A stretch of DNA of 64,000 bases. Origin: Microbacterium sp. Marseille-Q6648 (GTDB taxonomy: Bacteria > Actinomycetota > Actinomycetes > Actinomycetales > Microbacteriaceae). The translations under genes were made by a program, and so were the position numbers. The DNA is taken from assembly GCF_943181415.1 (NCBI RefSeq), contig NZ_CALPBZ010000001.1, forward strand, positions 310,001 through 374,000, written 5' to 3'. Below the pieces are notes generated by a model that worked only from the letters and a program-made list of their open reading frames with translations, made no database searches and was not told the DNA's origin. Below are positions 27,178 through 36,173 of the stretch, piece after piece; within the stretch, counting starts at the first letter, position 1, and each line of letters starts with the position of its first letter.

Positions 27178-28001
27178 GCCGCTTCGAGCTCGGCCCCGCG
27201 ATCCTCTTCTGCCCCGCAGATCGTCCCGAGCGCTTCGACACGGCCCTGCGGCGCGCGGACGCCGTGATCCTCGACCTCGAGGACGCGGTGGCGGCCGGCT
27301 CCAAGCAGGAGGCTCGCGGAGCCCTCATCGATGCGAATCTGGACCCCAGCCGCGTCATCGTCCGCGTGAACCCGACCGGCACCGAGGACTTCGCCGCCGA
27401 TATGGCGACACTGTCGCAGACCGACATCCGAACCGTCATGGTCGCCAAGGCTGAATCTCCGAAGCAGCTGCGGCGCATCGACGCGCGGTTCTCCGTGGTC
27501 GCGCTGTGCGAGACCGCCCGGGGCGTACTCGCGGCGGAGCGCATCGCCCAGCTCGACAACGTCGTCGCGCTGATGTGGGGTGCGGAGGACCTCGTCGCCT
27601 CTCTCGGCGGCTCGTCCAGCCGCAAACCCAACGGCCGCTACCGGGACGTCGCGCGCGCGGCGCGCGCTCGGGTGCTGCTGGCGGCGGGCGGGCACGGCCG
27701 TGCCGCGATCGACGCCGTCCACCTCGACATCGCCGACCACAAGCGACTGCGCATAGAGGCGATGGATGCGGCAGCATCGGGATTCGCCGCAACGGCGTGC
27801 ATCCACCCGAGTCAGGTCGACGTCATCCGCGCGGCCTATCGCCCCGATGACGGAGCTCTCGCCTGGGCGCGGGACGTGCTGGCTGCGGCCGATGGCCGGC
27901 GCGGGGTCTTCACGCATGAGGGCCGCATGGTCGACGAGCCGGTGCTGCGGCACGCGCGCGCGCTCGTCCACCGCGCCGAGGCGGACGCACCCGGGGGCTG
28001 A
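27174..28001 (+). CDS. CitE-like beta-hydroxyacyl-CoA lyase (HpcH/HpaI family)
   Basis: 275-aa TIM-barrel lyase of the CitE group. Visible motifs are ILFCPADRPERFDTAL, ADAVILDLEDAVA (metal-binding region), RVNPTGTEDFAADM, VALCETARGVLAAERIA (Glu metal ligand) and ATACIHPSQVDVI. The orthologue in the same position in M. tuberculosis (Rv2498c) was shown to cleave citramalyl-CoA and (R)-HMG-CoA, linking itaconate and leucine breakdown; the same is inferred here. The GTG start overlaps the MaoC stop; the longer open frame upstream is a shadow of MaoC. Confidence 0.92.
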   Translation: MSRFELGPAILFCPADRPERFDTALRRADAVILDLEDAVAAGSKQEARGALIDANLDPSRVIVRVNPTGTEDFAADMATLSQTDIRTVMVAKAESPKQLRRIDARFSVVALCETARGVLAAERIAQLDNVVALMWGAEDLVASLGGSSSRKPNGRYRDVARAARARVLLAAGGHGRAAIDAVHLDIADHKRLRIEAMDAAASGFAATACIHPSQVDVIRAAYRPDDGALAWARDVLAAADGRRGVFTHEGRMVDEPVLRHARALVHRAEADAPGG

Positions 28002-28004
28002 CGG

Positions 28005-28613
28005 TCAGACGAGGACGGGCGGGGCGTACGACAGCAGCGTCAGGCGCTCGCGCTCGTAGCGCACCTCGTGCGCGGATCCGTTGGCCAGCCGCTCGCCGGG
28101 TCGAGGGAGCTCGTCGCCCGTGGCGTGGCCGATGATCTCGCGGATCAGCCCTCCGTGGGCGACGACGATGAGCGTGGTGCGGGACGGCGCGCTCGAGCGG
28201 CGCAGGTCTGCGACGACGGTCGCGAGGGCCTTCCGCGCGCGGGTGCGCAGCGCGGCTGGCTCCTCGGCGCCCGGCACGCCGCCGCGATAGCTCGACCCCC
28301 ACCGGCGCGCGAACTCCTCGATCTGCATCCCCTCGGCCTCCCCGTAGGCCCGCTCGCGCAGCTGTGCATAGCGGCGCGGGGTGTCGAGTTCCAGAGTGCC
28401 GGCGATGATGTCGGCCGTCTCGCTCGCGCGCGAGAGATCGCTCGAGACGATCGCGAGTCGCTCGCCGGCATCGCGCCGGAACCGCAGCGCGAGCGCCGCC
28501 TCGTGCGCTTGCCGCCGGCCGGTGTCGTTGAGCGGGATGTCGGTCGCCCCCTGGATGCGGCGATCGCGATTCCAGTCGGTCTCGCCGTGGCGGATGAGGA
28601 TCAGTGTCGTCAC
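28005..28613 (-). CDS. Histidine phosphatase family protein
   Basis: 202-aa phosphoglycerate-mutase-like phosphatase. The catalytic LIRHGETDWNRDRRIQGATDIPLNDTGRRQA starts at residue 5 (phospho-His in RHG), an ERAYGEAEG acid segment follows, and the second His is in VVAHGGLIREIIGHATGD. Small-molecule phosphatase; substrate not readable. It is convergent with the leucine operon, 3 bp from its stop. Confidence 0.92.
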   Translation of the reverse strand: MTTLILIRHGETDWNRDRRIQGATDIPLNDTGRRQAHEAALALRFRRDAGERLAIVSSDLSRASETADIIAGTLELDTPRRYAQLRERAYGEAEGMQIEEFARRWGSSYRGGVPGAEEPAALRTRARKALATVVADLRRSSAPSRTTLIVVAHGGLIREIIGHATGDELPRPGERLANGSAHEVRYERERLTLLSYAPPVLV

Positions 28614-28676
28614 GGCATCGAGCCTACGCGCGACAGCTCCGACGGGCCTCTCGCGCCGGTCCGCAGTTCGCGCGGT

Positions 28677-29540
28677 TTAGCGGTCGGGCAGAGCCGCGGC
28701 GAGCGCGGTGAGCACCTCGGTCGTGCCGCCGTCGATCTTGACGGTCGCGCGCGAGTCCGCCCTGGTGGCACCGCGGTTGACGATGACGACCGGCATCCGT
28801 CGCCGGCGGGCGCGCTCGAGGAGACGGATGCCGGAATTGACGACGAGGGAGGAGCCGGCGATGACCATCGCGTCGCTGGAGTGGACGAGCTGCTCCGCCT
28901 CGCGGAACTTCTCGAGGGGGATGTACTCGCCGAAGAACACCACGTCGGGCTTGAGCATCCCCTCGCAGACGCTGCATCCCGGCACGACGAATCCGTCGGT
29001 GCTCTCGGGCAGCACATCGCCGTCGGGACCGAGCCGGACGTTCGCGGGGACGGTGATCCACGGATTCTCGGTCTCGACGCGCACGGCGAGGTCGCGGCGG
29101 TCGAAGACCTGACCGCAGCGGGTGCAGAAGACCCGGCGCATGGTGCCGTGCAGTTCCACCACCCGACGGCTGCCCGCGCGGACGTGCAGGCCGTCGACGT
29201 TCTGGGTGATGACCCCGGTCACGAGGCCGCGCTCCTCGAGGGACGCCAGGGCGCGGTGACCGGCATTCGGCTGCGCGGCCGCGAACGTGCTCCAGCCGAG
29301 GTGGCTGCCGACCCAGTAGCGCCGCCGGGCGGCATCGCTGGAGAGGAACTGCTCGACGGTCATCGGCGTCCGCACGGGTGCGCCCTTGCCGCGGTAGTCG
29401 GGGATGCCGGAGTCGGTGGACATCCCGGCGCCGGTGAGGACCGCGATCCGGCGGCCCGCCAGCGCGTCGATCGCGCGCGCGAGCACCTCGGTGACGTCGT
29501 CCTGGTCCGTCACCGTGGCTCCAGCCGCTCCCGTGGTCAC
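28677..29540 (-). CDS. Sir2 family NAD-dependent deacetylase
   Basis: 287-aa sirtuin. NAD motif [15 protein letters not shown] (residues about 37-51), TQNVDGLH and the catalytic-His segment ELHGT are all intact. The structural zinc site is CTRC...CSVC. An inserted [22 protein letters not shown] stretch is usual in actinobacterial members. It would remove acyl groups from lysines (for example on acyl-CoA synthetases). Start at 29540; a GTG or ATG closer to VTDQDD is possible. Confidence 0.92.
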   Translation of the reverse strand: MTTGAAGATVTDQDDVTEVLARAIDALAGRRIAVLTGAGMSTDSGIPDYRGKGAPVRTPMTVEQFLSSDAARRRYWVGSHLGWSTFAAAQPNAGHRALASLEERGLVTGVITQNVDGLHVRAGSRRVVELHGTMRRVFCTRCGQVFDRRDLAVRVETENPWITVPANVRLGPDGDVLPESTDGFVVPGCSVCEGMLKPDVVFFGEYIPLEKFREAEQLVHSSDAMVIAGSSLVVNSGIRLLERARRRRMPVVIVNRGATRADSRATVKIDGGTTEVLTALAAALPDR

Positions 29541-29641
29541 CGTGGCACCCCCCTTCGACCCTCCGAGTGTAGGCGCAGGCGTTTTCGGGGATGTTACGGC
29601 CGTCGCCCCGGCACCTGCGAGAGTGGAGAGCGGAGGTGTCG

Positions 29642-30445
29642 ATGTCGTTCGAGTCGATCGAGGATGCCGGTGACCCGCGGCTGGTGGACTATCGCGATCT
29701 CACCGATGTGGCCCTCCGGCGGGTGATGGAGCCTGCCGGAGGGCTCTACATCGCGGAGTCGGCGAAGGTGCTGACCAGAGCCCTGGCCGCCGGTCATCGG
29801 GTGCGGTCGGTGCTGGTGCAGGACAAGTGGCGCGCCGACGCGGAACGGCTGCTGGCGGGGCGCGATGTCCCCGTCTACGTGGTGGACGCCGCGGTGGCCG
29901 AAGGCCTCACGGGCTACGCCGTGCACCGGGGGATCCTCGCGGCGATGCACCGACCCGCACTCGCTCCGGCGGCCGAGCTCCTGGCGGCGTCCCGGCTCGT
30001 CGTGGTGCTCGAGGACATCGTGGACCACACCAACGTCGGCGCCATCTTCCGCGCGGCCGCGGGCCTCGGCGCCGATGCGGTGCTCATCAGTCCGCGGTGC
30101 GCCGATCCGCTCTACCGCCGGAGCGTCAGGGTGAGCATGGGGACGGTGTTCCAGGTGCCGTGGACCCGCCTGCCGGAGTGGCCCGCCGCGGCCGGGGTCC
30201 TCCACGGGGCGGGTTTCGACATCGCCGCGCTCGCCCTCGCCGAGGGGGCGGTCGCGCTGGACGACTATGCGGCGTCCAGGCCGGGGAAGGTGGCGCTCGT
30301 CCTCGGTGCCGAGGGCGACGGTCTCTCCCGCGCGGCCCTCGAGGCGGCCGACACCGTCGTGACGATCCCGATGGCCGGGGGAGTGGATTCCCTCAACGTC
30401 GCCGCGGCCAGCGCCGTCGCGCTGTGGGAGCTGCGCAGGCGTTGA
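29642..30445 (+). CDS. TrmH/SpoU family RNA 2'-O-methyltransferase
   Basis: 267-aa SPOUT methyltransferase. N-terminal substrate-binding part (PAGGLYIAESAKVLTRAL) is followed by the knot domain: VLEDIVDHTNVGAIFRAAAGLGADAVLISPRCADPLYRRSVRVSMG, then GAEGDGLS and the SLNVAAASAVALWEL end. It modifies tRNA or rRNA ribose; the target is not evident. ATG 29642 with GGAGGTG upstream was chosen over an earlier frame that enters the spacer. Confidence 0.93.
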   Translation: MSFESIEDAGDPRLVDYRDLTDVALRRVMEPAGGLYIAESAKVLTRALAAGHRVRSVLVQDKWRADAERLLAGRDVPVYVVDAAVAEGLTGYAVHRGILAAMHRPALAPAAELLAASRLVVVLEDIVDHTNVGAIFRAAAGLGADAVLISPRCADPLYRRSVRVSMGTVFQVPWTRLPEWPAAAGVLHGAGFDIAALALAEGAVALDDYAASRPGKVALVLGAEGDGLSRAALEAADTVVTIPMAGGVDSLNVAAASAVALWELRRR

Positions 30446-30448
30446 GGT

Positions 30449-31318
30449 TCAGGGGCGCTCGTCGTCGACGCCGGACGGCTCGTCCGCGTCCTCCCGGGTC
30501 GCCGGACGCGCCATCGGCAGCGGGTCGGGCCGCTTCGCGGTGACCAGATCGCCCGAGGACTGGTGGCGCACGCGCCGCAGCACCCACGGGACGAAATGCT
30601 CGCGCGCCCAGACCAGGTCCACCGCGCGGGCCTGGCGCCACGTGCGGCGGGGGAGCGGGTCTGGCTGCATCGGCTGCAGGTCGTTCGGCACGTTGAGCGC
30701 GCGCAGCACCATCCGCGCCACTTCATGGTGGCCGAGCGCATTCAGGTGCAGACGGTCGTCGTCGAAGAACCGCATGTCCTGGATCTCCTTGAGCGCCCAC
30801 TGATCGGCGACGATGCAGTCGTAGCGGTCCGCGATCGCCCGGATGTTCTCGTTGTAGATGGCGACTTTGCCGCGGATCCCGCGGAAGACCGGTGTGAAGT
30901 GCGTGTCGATGCCGGTGAAGACGACGACCGTCGCGCCGTCCGCGCTGAGGCGCACGACCGCGTCCTCGAACACCTCGGCGACCGCGTCGGGATCCGATGT
31001 CGGGCGGATGACGTCATTGCCGCCGGCGGAGAAGGTCACCAGATCGGGCTTGAGGGCGATCGCGGGCTCGAGCTGCGTGTCGACGATCTGCCCGATGAGC
31101 TTTCCCCGCACGGCCAGGTTGGCGTAGGCGAAGTCGTCGACCGTGCTCGAGAGCACTTCGGCGACCCGGTCGGCCCAGCCGCGATGACCCCCCGGGGACG
31201 ACGGCTCGGGGTCGCCGATCCCCTCGGTGAACGAGTCGCCGATCGCGACGTAGCGTCGCCAGGGGTGCTGCTGCGGGTTGGGGATGTACGGGGTGCGGGA
31301 GTCGTCGCTCGTCGGCAT
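30449..31318 (-). CDS. SGNH/GDSL hydrolase, first paralogue
   Basis: 289-aa esterase-type hydrolase without a signal peptide. Block I AIGDSFTEG holds the Ser near residue 28, Gly in LAVRGKL, block III GGND, and block V DRLHLNALGHH with Asp and His. The C-terminus after residue 250 is charged and disordered. A second gene at 58277-59044 encodes a close relative with the same block spacing. Start ATG 31318 has a GAGGAA site. Substrate unknown. Confidence 0.91.
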   Translation of the reverse strand: MPTSDDSRTPYIPNPQQHPWRRYVAIGDSFTEGIGDPEPSSPGGHRGWADRVAEVLSSTVDDFAYANLAVRGKLIGQIVDTQLEPAIALKPDLVTFSAGGNDVIRPTSDPDAVAEVFEDAVVRLSADGATVVVFTGIDTHFTPVFRGIRGKVAIYNENIRAIADRYDCIVADQWALKEIQDMRFFDDDRLHLNALGHHEVARMVLRALNVPNDLQPMQPDPLPRRTWRQARAVDLVWAREHFVPWVLRRVRHQSSGDLVTAKRPDPLPMARPATREDADEPSGVDDERP

Positions 31319-31470
31319 GGGTGTTCCTCGGTTCGTGACCTCGATCCAGCCTAACCGTCGGTCGGCGGGGCCCCGGGTGCGTCCGCTCGCGCCGGACTCA
31401 CGGGTGCCGGCCGTGGGGTCGGGGTCGCCTATCGTGGAGACTCGCTGTCGCGAGTGGGAGGAGGCTGCCG

Positions 31471-33324
31471 GTGGACCACGTCGAGACGTCGGCCGAACCC
31501 GCATCCGGTGGATCACCGCACATCGGCAGCTTCGCCGCGGAGCACCTCTCTCCGGCCTTCCCGCAGCGCGCGCCCTGGGGAACGGCTCAGCGGCTGCGGG
31601 CATGGCAGGCCGAGGCGCTCGATCTGTACTTCGGGCTCGACGGTCCCGACGGCCAGGGCTCCGGCCCCCGGGACTTCCTGGCCGCCGCGACGCCCGGCGC
31701 CGGCAAGACGACCTTCGCCCTCCGCCTGGCTACCGAGCTGATGCGGCGCCGCGTGGTGGACCGCATCGTGGTCGTCGCCCCCACCGAGCACCTGAAGACG
31801 CAGTGGGCGGACGCCGCCGCGCGGGTCTCGATCCGGCTGGACCCGGCCTTCAGCAACCGCCACGCCACCCCCGCCCGTCACTATCACGGCGTCGCGGTGA
31901 CGTACGCCCAGGTCGCCGTCAAGGCCTCGGTCCATCAGCGCCTGGTCATGGACAGACGCACCCTCGTCATCCTCGACGAGGTGCACCACGGCGGCGATGC
32001 CCTCAGCTGGGGAGACGCGCTCCGCGAGGCGTACGGGCGCGCCACGCGACGCCTGCTGCTGTCGGGGACGCCCTTCCGCAGCGACACCGCCCCCATCCCG
32101 TTCGTGGAGTACCACCCGGACGACAAGGGCATCCGCATCTCGCGCACCGACTACAGCTACGGGTACGGACGGGCGCTGGAGGACGGCGTCGTGCGTCCGG
32201 TCATCTTCCTGGTCTACGCCGGTCAGATGCGCTGGCGCACCAAGACCGGTGATGAGATGGAGGCGCAGCTCGGCCAGGACAACACCAAGGACATCACCTC
32301 CCAGGCGTGGCGCACCGCCCTCGACCCGGAGGGCGAATGGATCCCGGCCGTGCTGCGCTCGGCCGACCGCCGTCTCAGCGAAGTGCGGGAGCAGGTGCCG
32401 GATGCCGGGGGTCTGGTGATCGCCACCGACCAGACCGCCGCGCGTGCGTACGCCGCGATCCTGCGCGAGCTCACGGGGGAGGAACCCACGGTGGTCCTCT
32501 CCGATGAGGCCGAGGCGTCGTCGCGCATCGAGACCTTCGCCGCGGGGACGAGCCGGTGGATGGTCGCCGTGCGCATGGTGTCCGAGGGTGTCGACGTGCC
32601 GCGCCTCGCCGTCGGCGTCTACGCCACCTCGGCTTCGACCCCGCTGTTCTTCGCCCAGGCCATCGGCCGCTTCGTGCGCGCACGCCGCCGCGGTGAGACC
32701 GCGAGCGTCTTCCTTCCGCATGTTCCGCAGCTGATCGCCCTGGCCGGCGAGATGGAGCGTCAGCGCGATCACGCGCTGGACCGCGACAGCGACGGCGACG
32801 ACGAGTGGGCGCTGGACGACGATCTGATGGATGCCGCGGAGCGTGAGGACAAGGCATCCGATGCCCTCACCGAGGAGTTCACGTACCAGGCACTCGGCTC
32901 GCAGGCGCACTTCGATCGGGTCCTGTACGACGGTCGCGAGTTCGGACAGCTGGCGGTGCCGGGCACCCCCGAGGAGGAGGAGTTCTTGGGGCTCCCCGGC
33001 TTGCTGGAGCCCGAGCACGTCCACGAGCTGCTCATGCAGCGACAGGTGCGGCAGGGGCGCCACCGTCACGCCCGCGAGGCTCGGGAGGCCACCGGTGAGG
33101 CGTCGCCCGCTGCGGCGCCGCCCGTGGCGCTGCACCGGACGCTGAAGGAGCAGCGCCAGCTGCTGAACAGCCTGGTCGGGCTCTACGCCCGGCAGTCCGG
33201 CGAGCCCCACGGCGCGATCCACGCCGAGCTTCGCCGGATCTGCGGCGGACCGGCCGTCTCGCAGGCCACCGTCGCGCAGCTGCAGTCGCGCATCGACACG
33301 CTGCGCTCCCGCGTCCGGGCGTGA
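31471..33324 (+). CDS. DEAD/DEAH-box superfamily 2 helicase
   Basis: 617-aa helicase. Motif I TPGAGKTT near residue 73, Ib/II VILDEVHHGG near 168, motif III SGTPFRSD near 195, and motif VI QAIGRFVRAR near 395 after VRMVSEGVDVPRLAV. The N-terminus includes LRAWQAEALDLYF. The C-terminal 200 residues have an acidic stretch DRDSDGDDEWALDDD and a helical tail. It resembles actinobacterial phage-type/UvrB-like helicases; nucleic-acid target unknown. GTG start with GGAGG upstream. Divergent from the SGNH gene. Confidence 0.9.
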   Translation: MDHVETSAEPASGGSPHIGSFAAEHLSPAFPQRAPWGTAQRLRAWQAEALDLYFGLDGPDGQGSGPRDFLAAATPGAGKTTFALRLATELMRRRVVDRIVVVAPTEHLKTQWADAAARVSIRLDPAFSNRHATPARHYHGVAVTYAQVAVKASVHQRLVMDRRTLVILDEVHHGGDALSWGDALREAYGRATRRLLLSGTPFRSDTAPIPFVEYHPDDKGIRISRTDYSYGYGRALEDGVVRPVIFLVYAGQMRWRTKTGDEMEAQLGQDNTKDITSQAWRTALDPEGEWIPAVLRSADRRLSEVREQVPDAGGLVIATDQTAARAYAAILRELTGEEPTVVLSDEAEASSRIETFAAGTSRWMVAVRMVSEGVDVPRLAVGVYATSASTPLFFAQAIGRFVRARRRGETASVFLPHVPQLIALAGEMERQRDHALDRDSDGDDEWALDDDLMDAAEREDKASDALTEEFTYQALGSQAHFDRVLYDGREFGQLAVPGTPEEEEFLGLPGLLEPEHVHELLMQRQVRQGRHRHAREAREATGEASPAAAPPVALHRTLKEQRQLLNSLVGLYARQSGEPHGAIHAELRRICGGPAVSQATVAQLQSRIDTLRSRVRA

Positions 33325-33442
33325 GCGAGCCCGCTTCGGGGCTCCGAAATGCTGGCAATCCCCGCTTCGAGCCGGTTTCCGCTCGGGCGGCTCAGTAGCG
33401 TTTACGGGTCCCCACCCGCTTCCGCACCCACCGGAGACCTGT

Positions 33443-34531
33443 TTGAGCGCGCCCACCGCAGCCACCGACCGCGATCGACGCCGCTGGGCGCAGTACCTCG
33501 TCAACGAGCGCGCCGAAGCGCGGGTGTATCGCGAGCTCGCGGCCCGGCGCGAGGGCGAGGAGCGTGCCATCCTGATCGCCCTCGCCGACGCCGAGGGGCG
33601 GCACGAGGCGCACTGGCTCGATCTCCTCGGCGGCGAGCCCGCGCGGCTCCCGCGGCCGGACACCCGCACGCGACTGCTGGGACGGATGGCACGGCGGTTC
33701 GGGTCGATCTTCGTCCTCGCCCTGGCGCAGAACGCCGAGGGGCGCTCCCCGTACGCCGCCGACCCGCACGCGACCGCGGCGATGGCCGCGGACGAGCGCA
33801 TCCACCAGGAAGTCGTCCGGGGCCTCGCCGCACGCGGCCGACGTCGGCTGTCGGGCACCTTCCGGGCCGCGGTGTTCGGGGCCAACGACGGACTCGTGTC
33901 GAATCTCGCCCTCGTGCTCGGGATCGGGGCGACCGGGGTCGCGCCGCAGTTCGTGCTCTTCTCGGGCATCGCCGGACTCCTCGCGGGAGCCCTGTCGATG
34001 GGAGCCGGCGAGTTCGTCTCGGTCCGCTCGCAGCGGGAGCTGCTCGCCGCCACGCAGCCCAACAACGACGCCGACCACGTGCTGCCCGACCTCGACCTCG
34101 ACGCGAACGAGCTGGCGCTGGTGTACCGCACGCGGGGAATGAGCGCCGAGGACGCCCGTGAGAAGGCCGCGCGCGTCCTCGTCGACGCCCGCGCGGCCGA
34201 CGCGGCCACGCCGTACCGCGGCCATGACGAAGGCGGCGAGGATCACGAGGTCGTCGGCGGTGCCCTGGGGGCGGCGGCCTCGAGCTTCCTCTTCTTCGCA
34301 TCCGGCGCCGTCATCCCGGTGCTGCCGTGGCTGTTCGGCCTGTCCGGTCTCGGAGCCGTCGTGCTCGCGCTCGTCCTGGTCGGAATCGCCCTGCTCTCGA
34401 CGGGTGCGATGGTCGGACTCCTGTCGGGCGCGCCGCCCCTGCGCCGAGCGCTGCGCCAGCTCGCGATCGGCTTCGGCGCCGCCGCGATCACCTACGCCCT
34501 GGGTCTGCTGTTCGGCGTCAGCGTCGGATGA
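33443..34531 (+). CDS. Ferritin-like/VIT1 fusion iron transporter (Er-VIT, MbfA type)
   Basis: 362-aa protein. Residues about 1-140 form a ferritin-like di-iron module with carboxylate/His pairs NERAEARVYREL, ADAEGRHEAHW and AADERIHQEVV. Residues 145-362 form a VIT1/CCC1 transporter with AVFGANDGLVSNLALVLGIG and the SMGAGEFVSVRSQRE motif, then two C-terminal helices. The MbfA group exports iron to avoid overload. It starts with TTG at 33443 (CGGAGA upstream), an uncommon codon. A terminator and tRNA-Leu follow. Confidence 0.9.
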   Translation: MSAPTAATDRDRRRWAQYLVNERAEARVYRELAARREGEERAILIALADAEGRHEAHWLDLLGGEPARLPRPDTRTRLLGRMARRFGSIFVLALAQNAEGRSPYAADPHATAAMAADERIHQEVVRGLAARGRRRLSGTFRAAVFGANDGLVSNLALVLGIGATGVAPQFVLFSGIAGLLAGALSMGAGEFVSVRSQRELLAATQPNNDADHVLPDLDLDANELALVYRTRGMSAEDAREKAARVLVDARAADAATPYRGHDEGGEDHEVVGGALGAAASSFLFFASGAVIPVLPWLFGLSGLGAVVLALVLVGIALLSTGAMVGLLSGAPPLRRALRQLAIGFGAAAITYALGLLFGVSVG

Positions 34532-34552
34532 GACGCCCACTCCCGGGAACGG

Positions 34553-34579
34553 AAAAAGGCCCCTCATCGGGGCCTTTTT
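34553..34579 (+). terminator. Rho-independent terminator after the VIT gene
   Basis: 11-bp stem AAAAAGGCCCC/GGGGCCTTTTT with a 5-nt loop TCATC and a run of T. It ends the VIT gene and lies 8 bp from the 3' end of the convergent tRNA gene, so it may serve both. Confidence 0.88.
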
Positions 34580-34586
34580 CACTTTG

Positions 34587-34671
34587 TGCGCGAGGGGGGA
34601 CTTGAACCCCCACGCCCTATACGGGCACTAGCACCTCAAGCTAGCGCGTCTACCTATTCCGCCACCCGCGC
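34587..34671 (-). tRNA. tRNA-Leu (anticodon GAG)
   Basis: 85-nt tRNA on the minus strand. It folds with a 7-bp acceptor stem (GCGCGGG/CTCGCGC, one G-U), the D arm with TAGGTAGACGC, an anticodon stem CTAGC/GCTAG around loop TTGAGGT (anticodon GAG), a long variable arm GCCC-GTAT-AGGGC typical of Leu, and the T arm GGGGG-TTCAAGT-CCCCC. The CCA end is not encoded. A TAGTGT -10 box lies at 34703-34708 on the same strand, with a small TCGGTT/AACCGA hairpin between. Confidence 0.96.
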
Positions 34672-34823
34672 AGGTGGTTTTCGGTTTCGCAACCGAGGAT
34701 CGACACTACCACGTCGTCGACGCCCGATCGAATCCGCATCGCCGATGCGAGCCACGGCCGACTGGGGCCGGGCCGCACGCCGGTGAAACGATCCGGCAAC
34801 AGAGCCGGGGTAGGTTGGTCGGC

Positions 34824-36125
34824 ATGCCCTCGTCGGAATCCTCTCTGCCCGAGGTCGCGCGGATCGCCCGCGACCTCATCCGATTCGACACCACCAATCA
34901 CGGCGGGGGACGGGCCGAAGGCGAGCGCGAGGCCGCCGAGTACGTGGGTGCGTACCTCAGCGGTCTCGGCCTGGAGCCGGAGTTCTACGAGCCCATTCCG
35001 CGCCGCACCAACGTGTGCGCGCGCGTGCCGGGCCGCAACCGCGACAAGCCCGCGCTCGTCCTGCACGGGCACCTCGACGTCGTGCCGGCCGTCGCCGCCG
35101 ACTGGTCGGTCGATCCTTTCGCCGGCGAGATCCGCGACGGCATGCTGTGGGGCCGAGGTGCGGTCGACATGAAGGACATGGACGCCATGATCCTCACCGC
35201 GGTGGGCGACATCCTGCGGGCGGGAGAGCAGCCCGAGCGCGATCTCATCGTGACGTTCTTCGCCGATGAGGAGAACGGCGGTGTGGAGGGGTCCGCGCTG
35301 GTGGTCCAGAACCGCGCACACTGGTTCGACGGCGCCACCGAGGCCATCAGCGAAGTCGGCGGCTACTCGATCGACGCGGCGGGGCGCCGAGCGTACCTCC
35401 TGCAGGTCGGAGAGAAGGCGCTCGTGTGGATCCGCCTGGTCGCGCACGGCCGTGCCGCGCACGGATCGAGCCACCACCACGACAACGCCGTGACCGCGCT
35501 GGCCGAGGGCGTGGCTGCGCTCGGTCGCACGGCGTGGCCGATCGAGCTCACCGACACCACGCGCGAGATGGTGGACCGGCTGGCGACGTTGACCGGTGCG
35601 GACCCGGTCGACCCCGACGCGGTCGCGCAGACCACCGGAAAGGCCGCCGGTTTCCTGCGGTCGACGCTGCGCACCACCACCAATCCCACCGGTCTCACCG
35701 CCGGCTACAAGCACAACGTCATCCCCGACCGTGCCGAGGCGCTCATCGACGTGCGGGCGCTCCCGGGCACCGAGGAGCTCGTGCTCGCCGAGATCCGCCG
35801 CATCGTCGGCCCGGACGTCGACGTCGAGATCGTGCACGCCGACATCGGGCTCGAGGTGCCCTTCACCGGTGACCTGGTCGACGCCATGGTCGGCGCGCTC
35901 GGCCGCCACGACCCCGGAGTGCCGGTCGTCCCGTACCTCATGGGAGGCGGCACCGACAACAAGGCGCTGGCGACCCTCGGCATCGCCGGATACGGCTTCG
36001 CCCCGCTGCGTCTGCCGGCGGGCCTCGACTTCACCGGGATGTTCCACGGCGTCGACGAGCGCGTCCCGATCGACGCGCTCGTCTTCGGTCAAGCCGTCCT
36101 GGCCGATCTGCTCCGCACCTACTGA
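34824..36125 (+). CDS. M20 family metallopeptidase
   Basis: 433-aa zinc-dependent peptidase/amidohydrolase. Metal-site motifs are LVLHGHLDVVPA, WGRGAVDMKDMDAM and FFADEENGG (catalytic Glu pair), and the late GGGTDNK plus FHGVDERVP. A dimerisation insert covers about residues 200-320. It belongs to the M20 dipeptidase/DapE-like set; exact substrate unknown. In mycobacteria a similar gene lies near uppP. TAGGTT at 34811-34816 lies 7 nt before the ATG (leaderless). Confidence 0.92.
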   Translation: MPSSESSLPEVARIARDLIRFDTTNHGGGRAEGEREAAEYVGAYLSGLGLEPEFYEPIPRRTNVCARVPGRNRDKPALVLHGHLDVVPAVAADWSVDPFAGEIRDGMLWGRGAVDMKDMDAMILTAVGDILRAGEQPERDLIVTFFADEENGGVEGSALVVQNRAHWFDGATEAISEVGGYSIDAAGRRAYLLQVGEKALVWIRLVAHGRAAHGSSHHHDNAVTALAEGVAALGRTAWPIELTDTTREMVDRLATLTGADPVDPDAVAQTTGKAAGFLRSTLRTTTNPTGLTAGYKHNVIPDRAEALIDVRALPGTEELVLAEIRRIVGPDVDVEIVHADIGLEVPFTGDLVDAMVGALGRHDPGVPVVPYLMGGGTDNKALATLGIAGYGFAPLRLPAGLDFTGMFHGVDERVPIDALVFGQAVLADLLRTY

Positions 36126-36130
36126 CGATC

Positions 36131-36153
36131 GGATGCCGCCACCGCCGGCATCC
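36131..36153 (+). terminator. Hairpin between M20 peptidase and uppP
   Basis: 8-bp stem GGATGCCG/CGGCATCC with a 7-nt loop right after the peptidase stop. It is short and without T-tract; it may be a partial terminator before uppP. It uses the same GGATGCC element as other hairpins here. Confidence 0.45.
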
Positions 36154-36173
36154 CCTCACGAAAGGCGCCCGCC

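Noticed and set aside
31513-34209. 898-residue open frame antisense to helicase and VIT genes
   Set aside because: Crosses two genuine genes and an intergenic gap; no family features.
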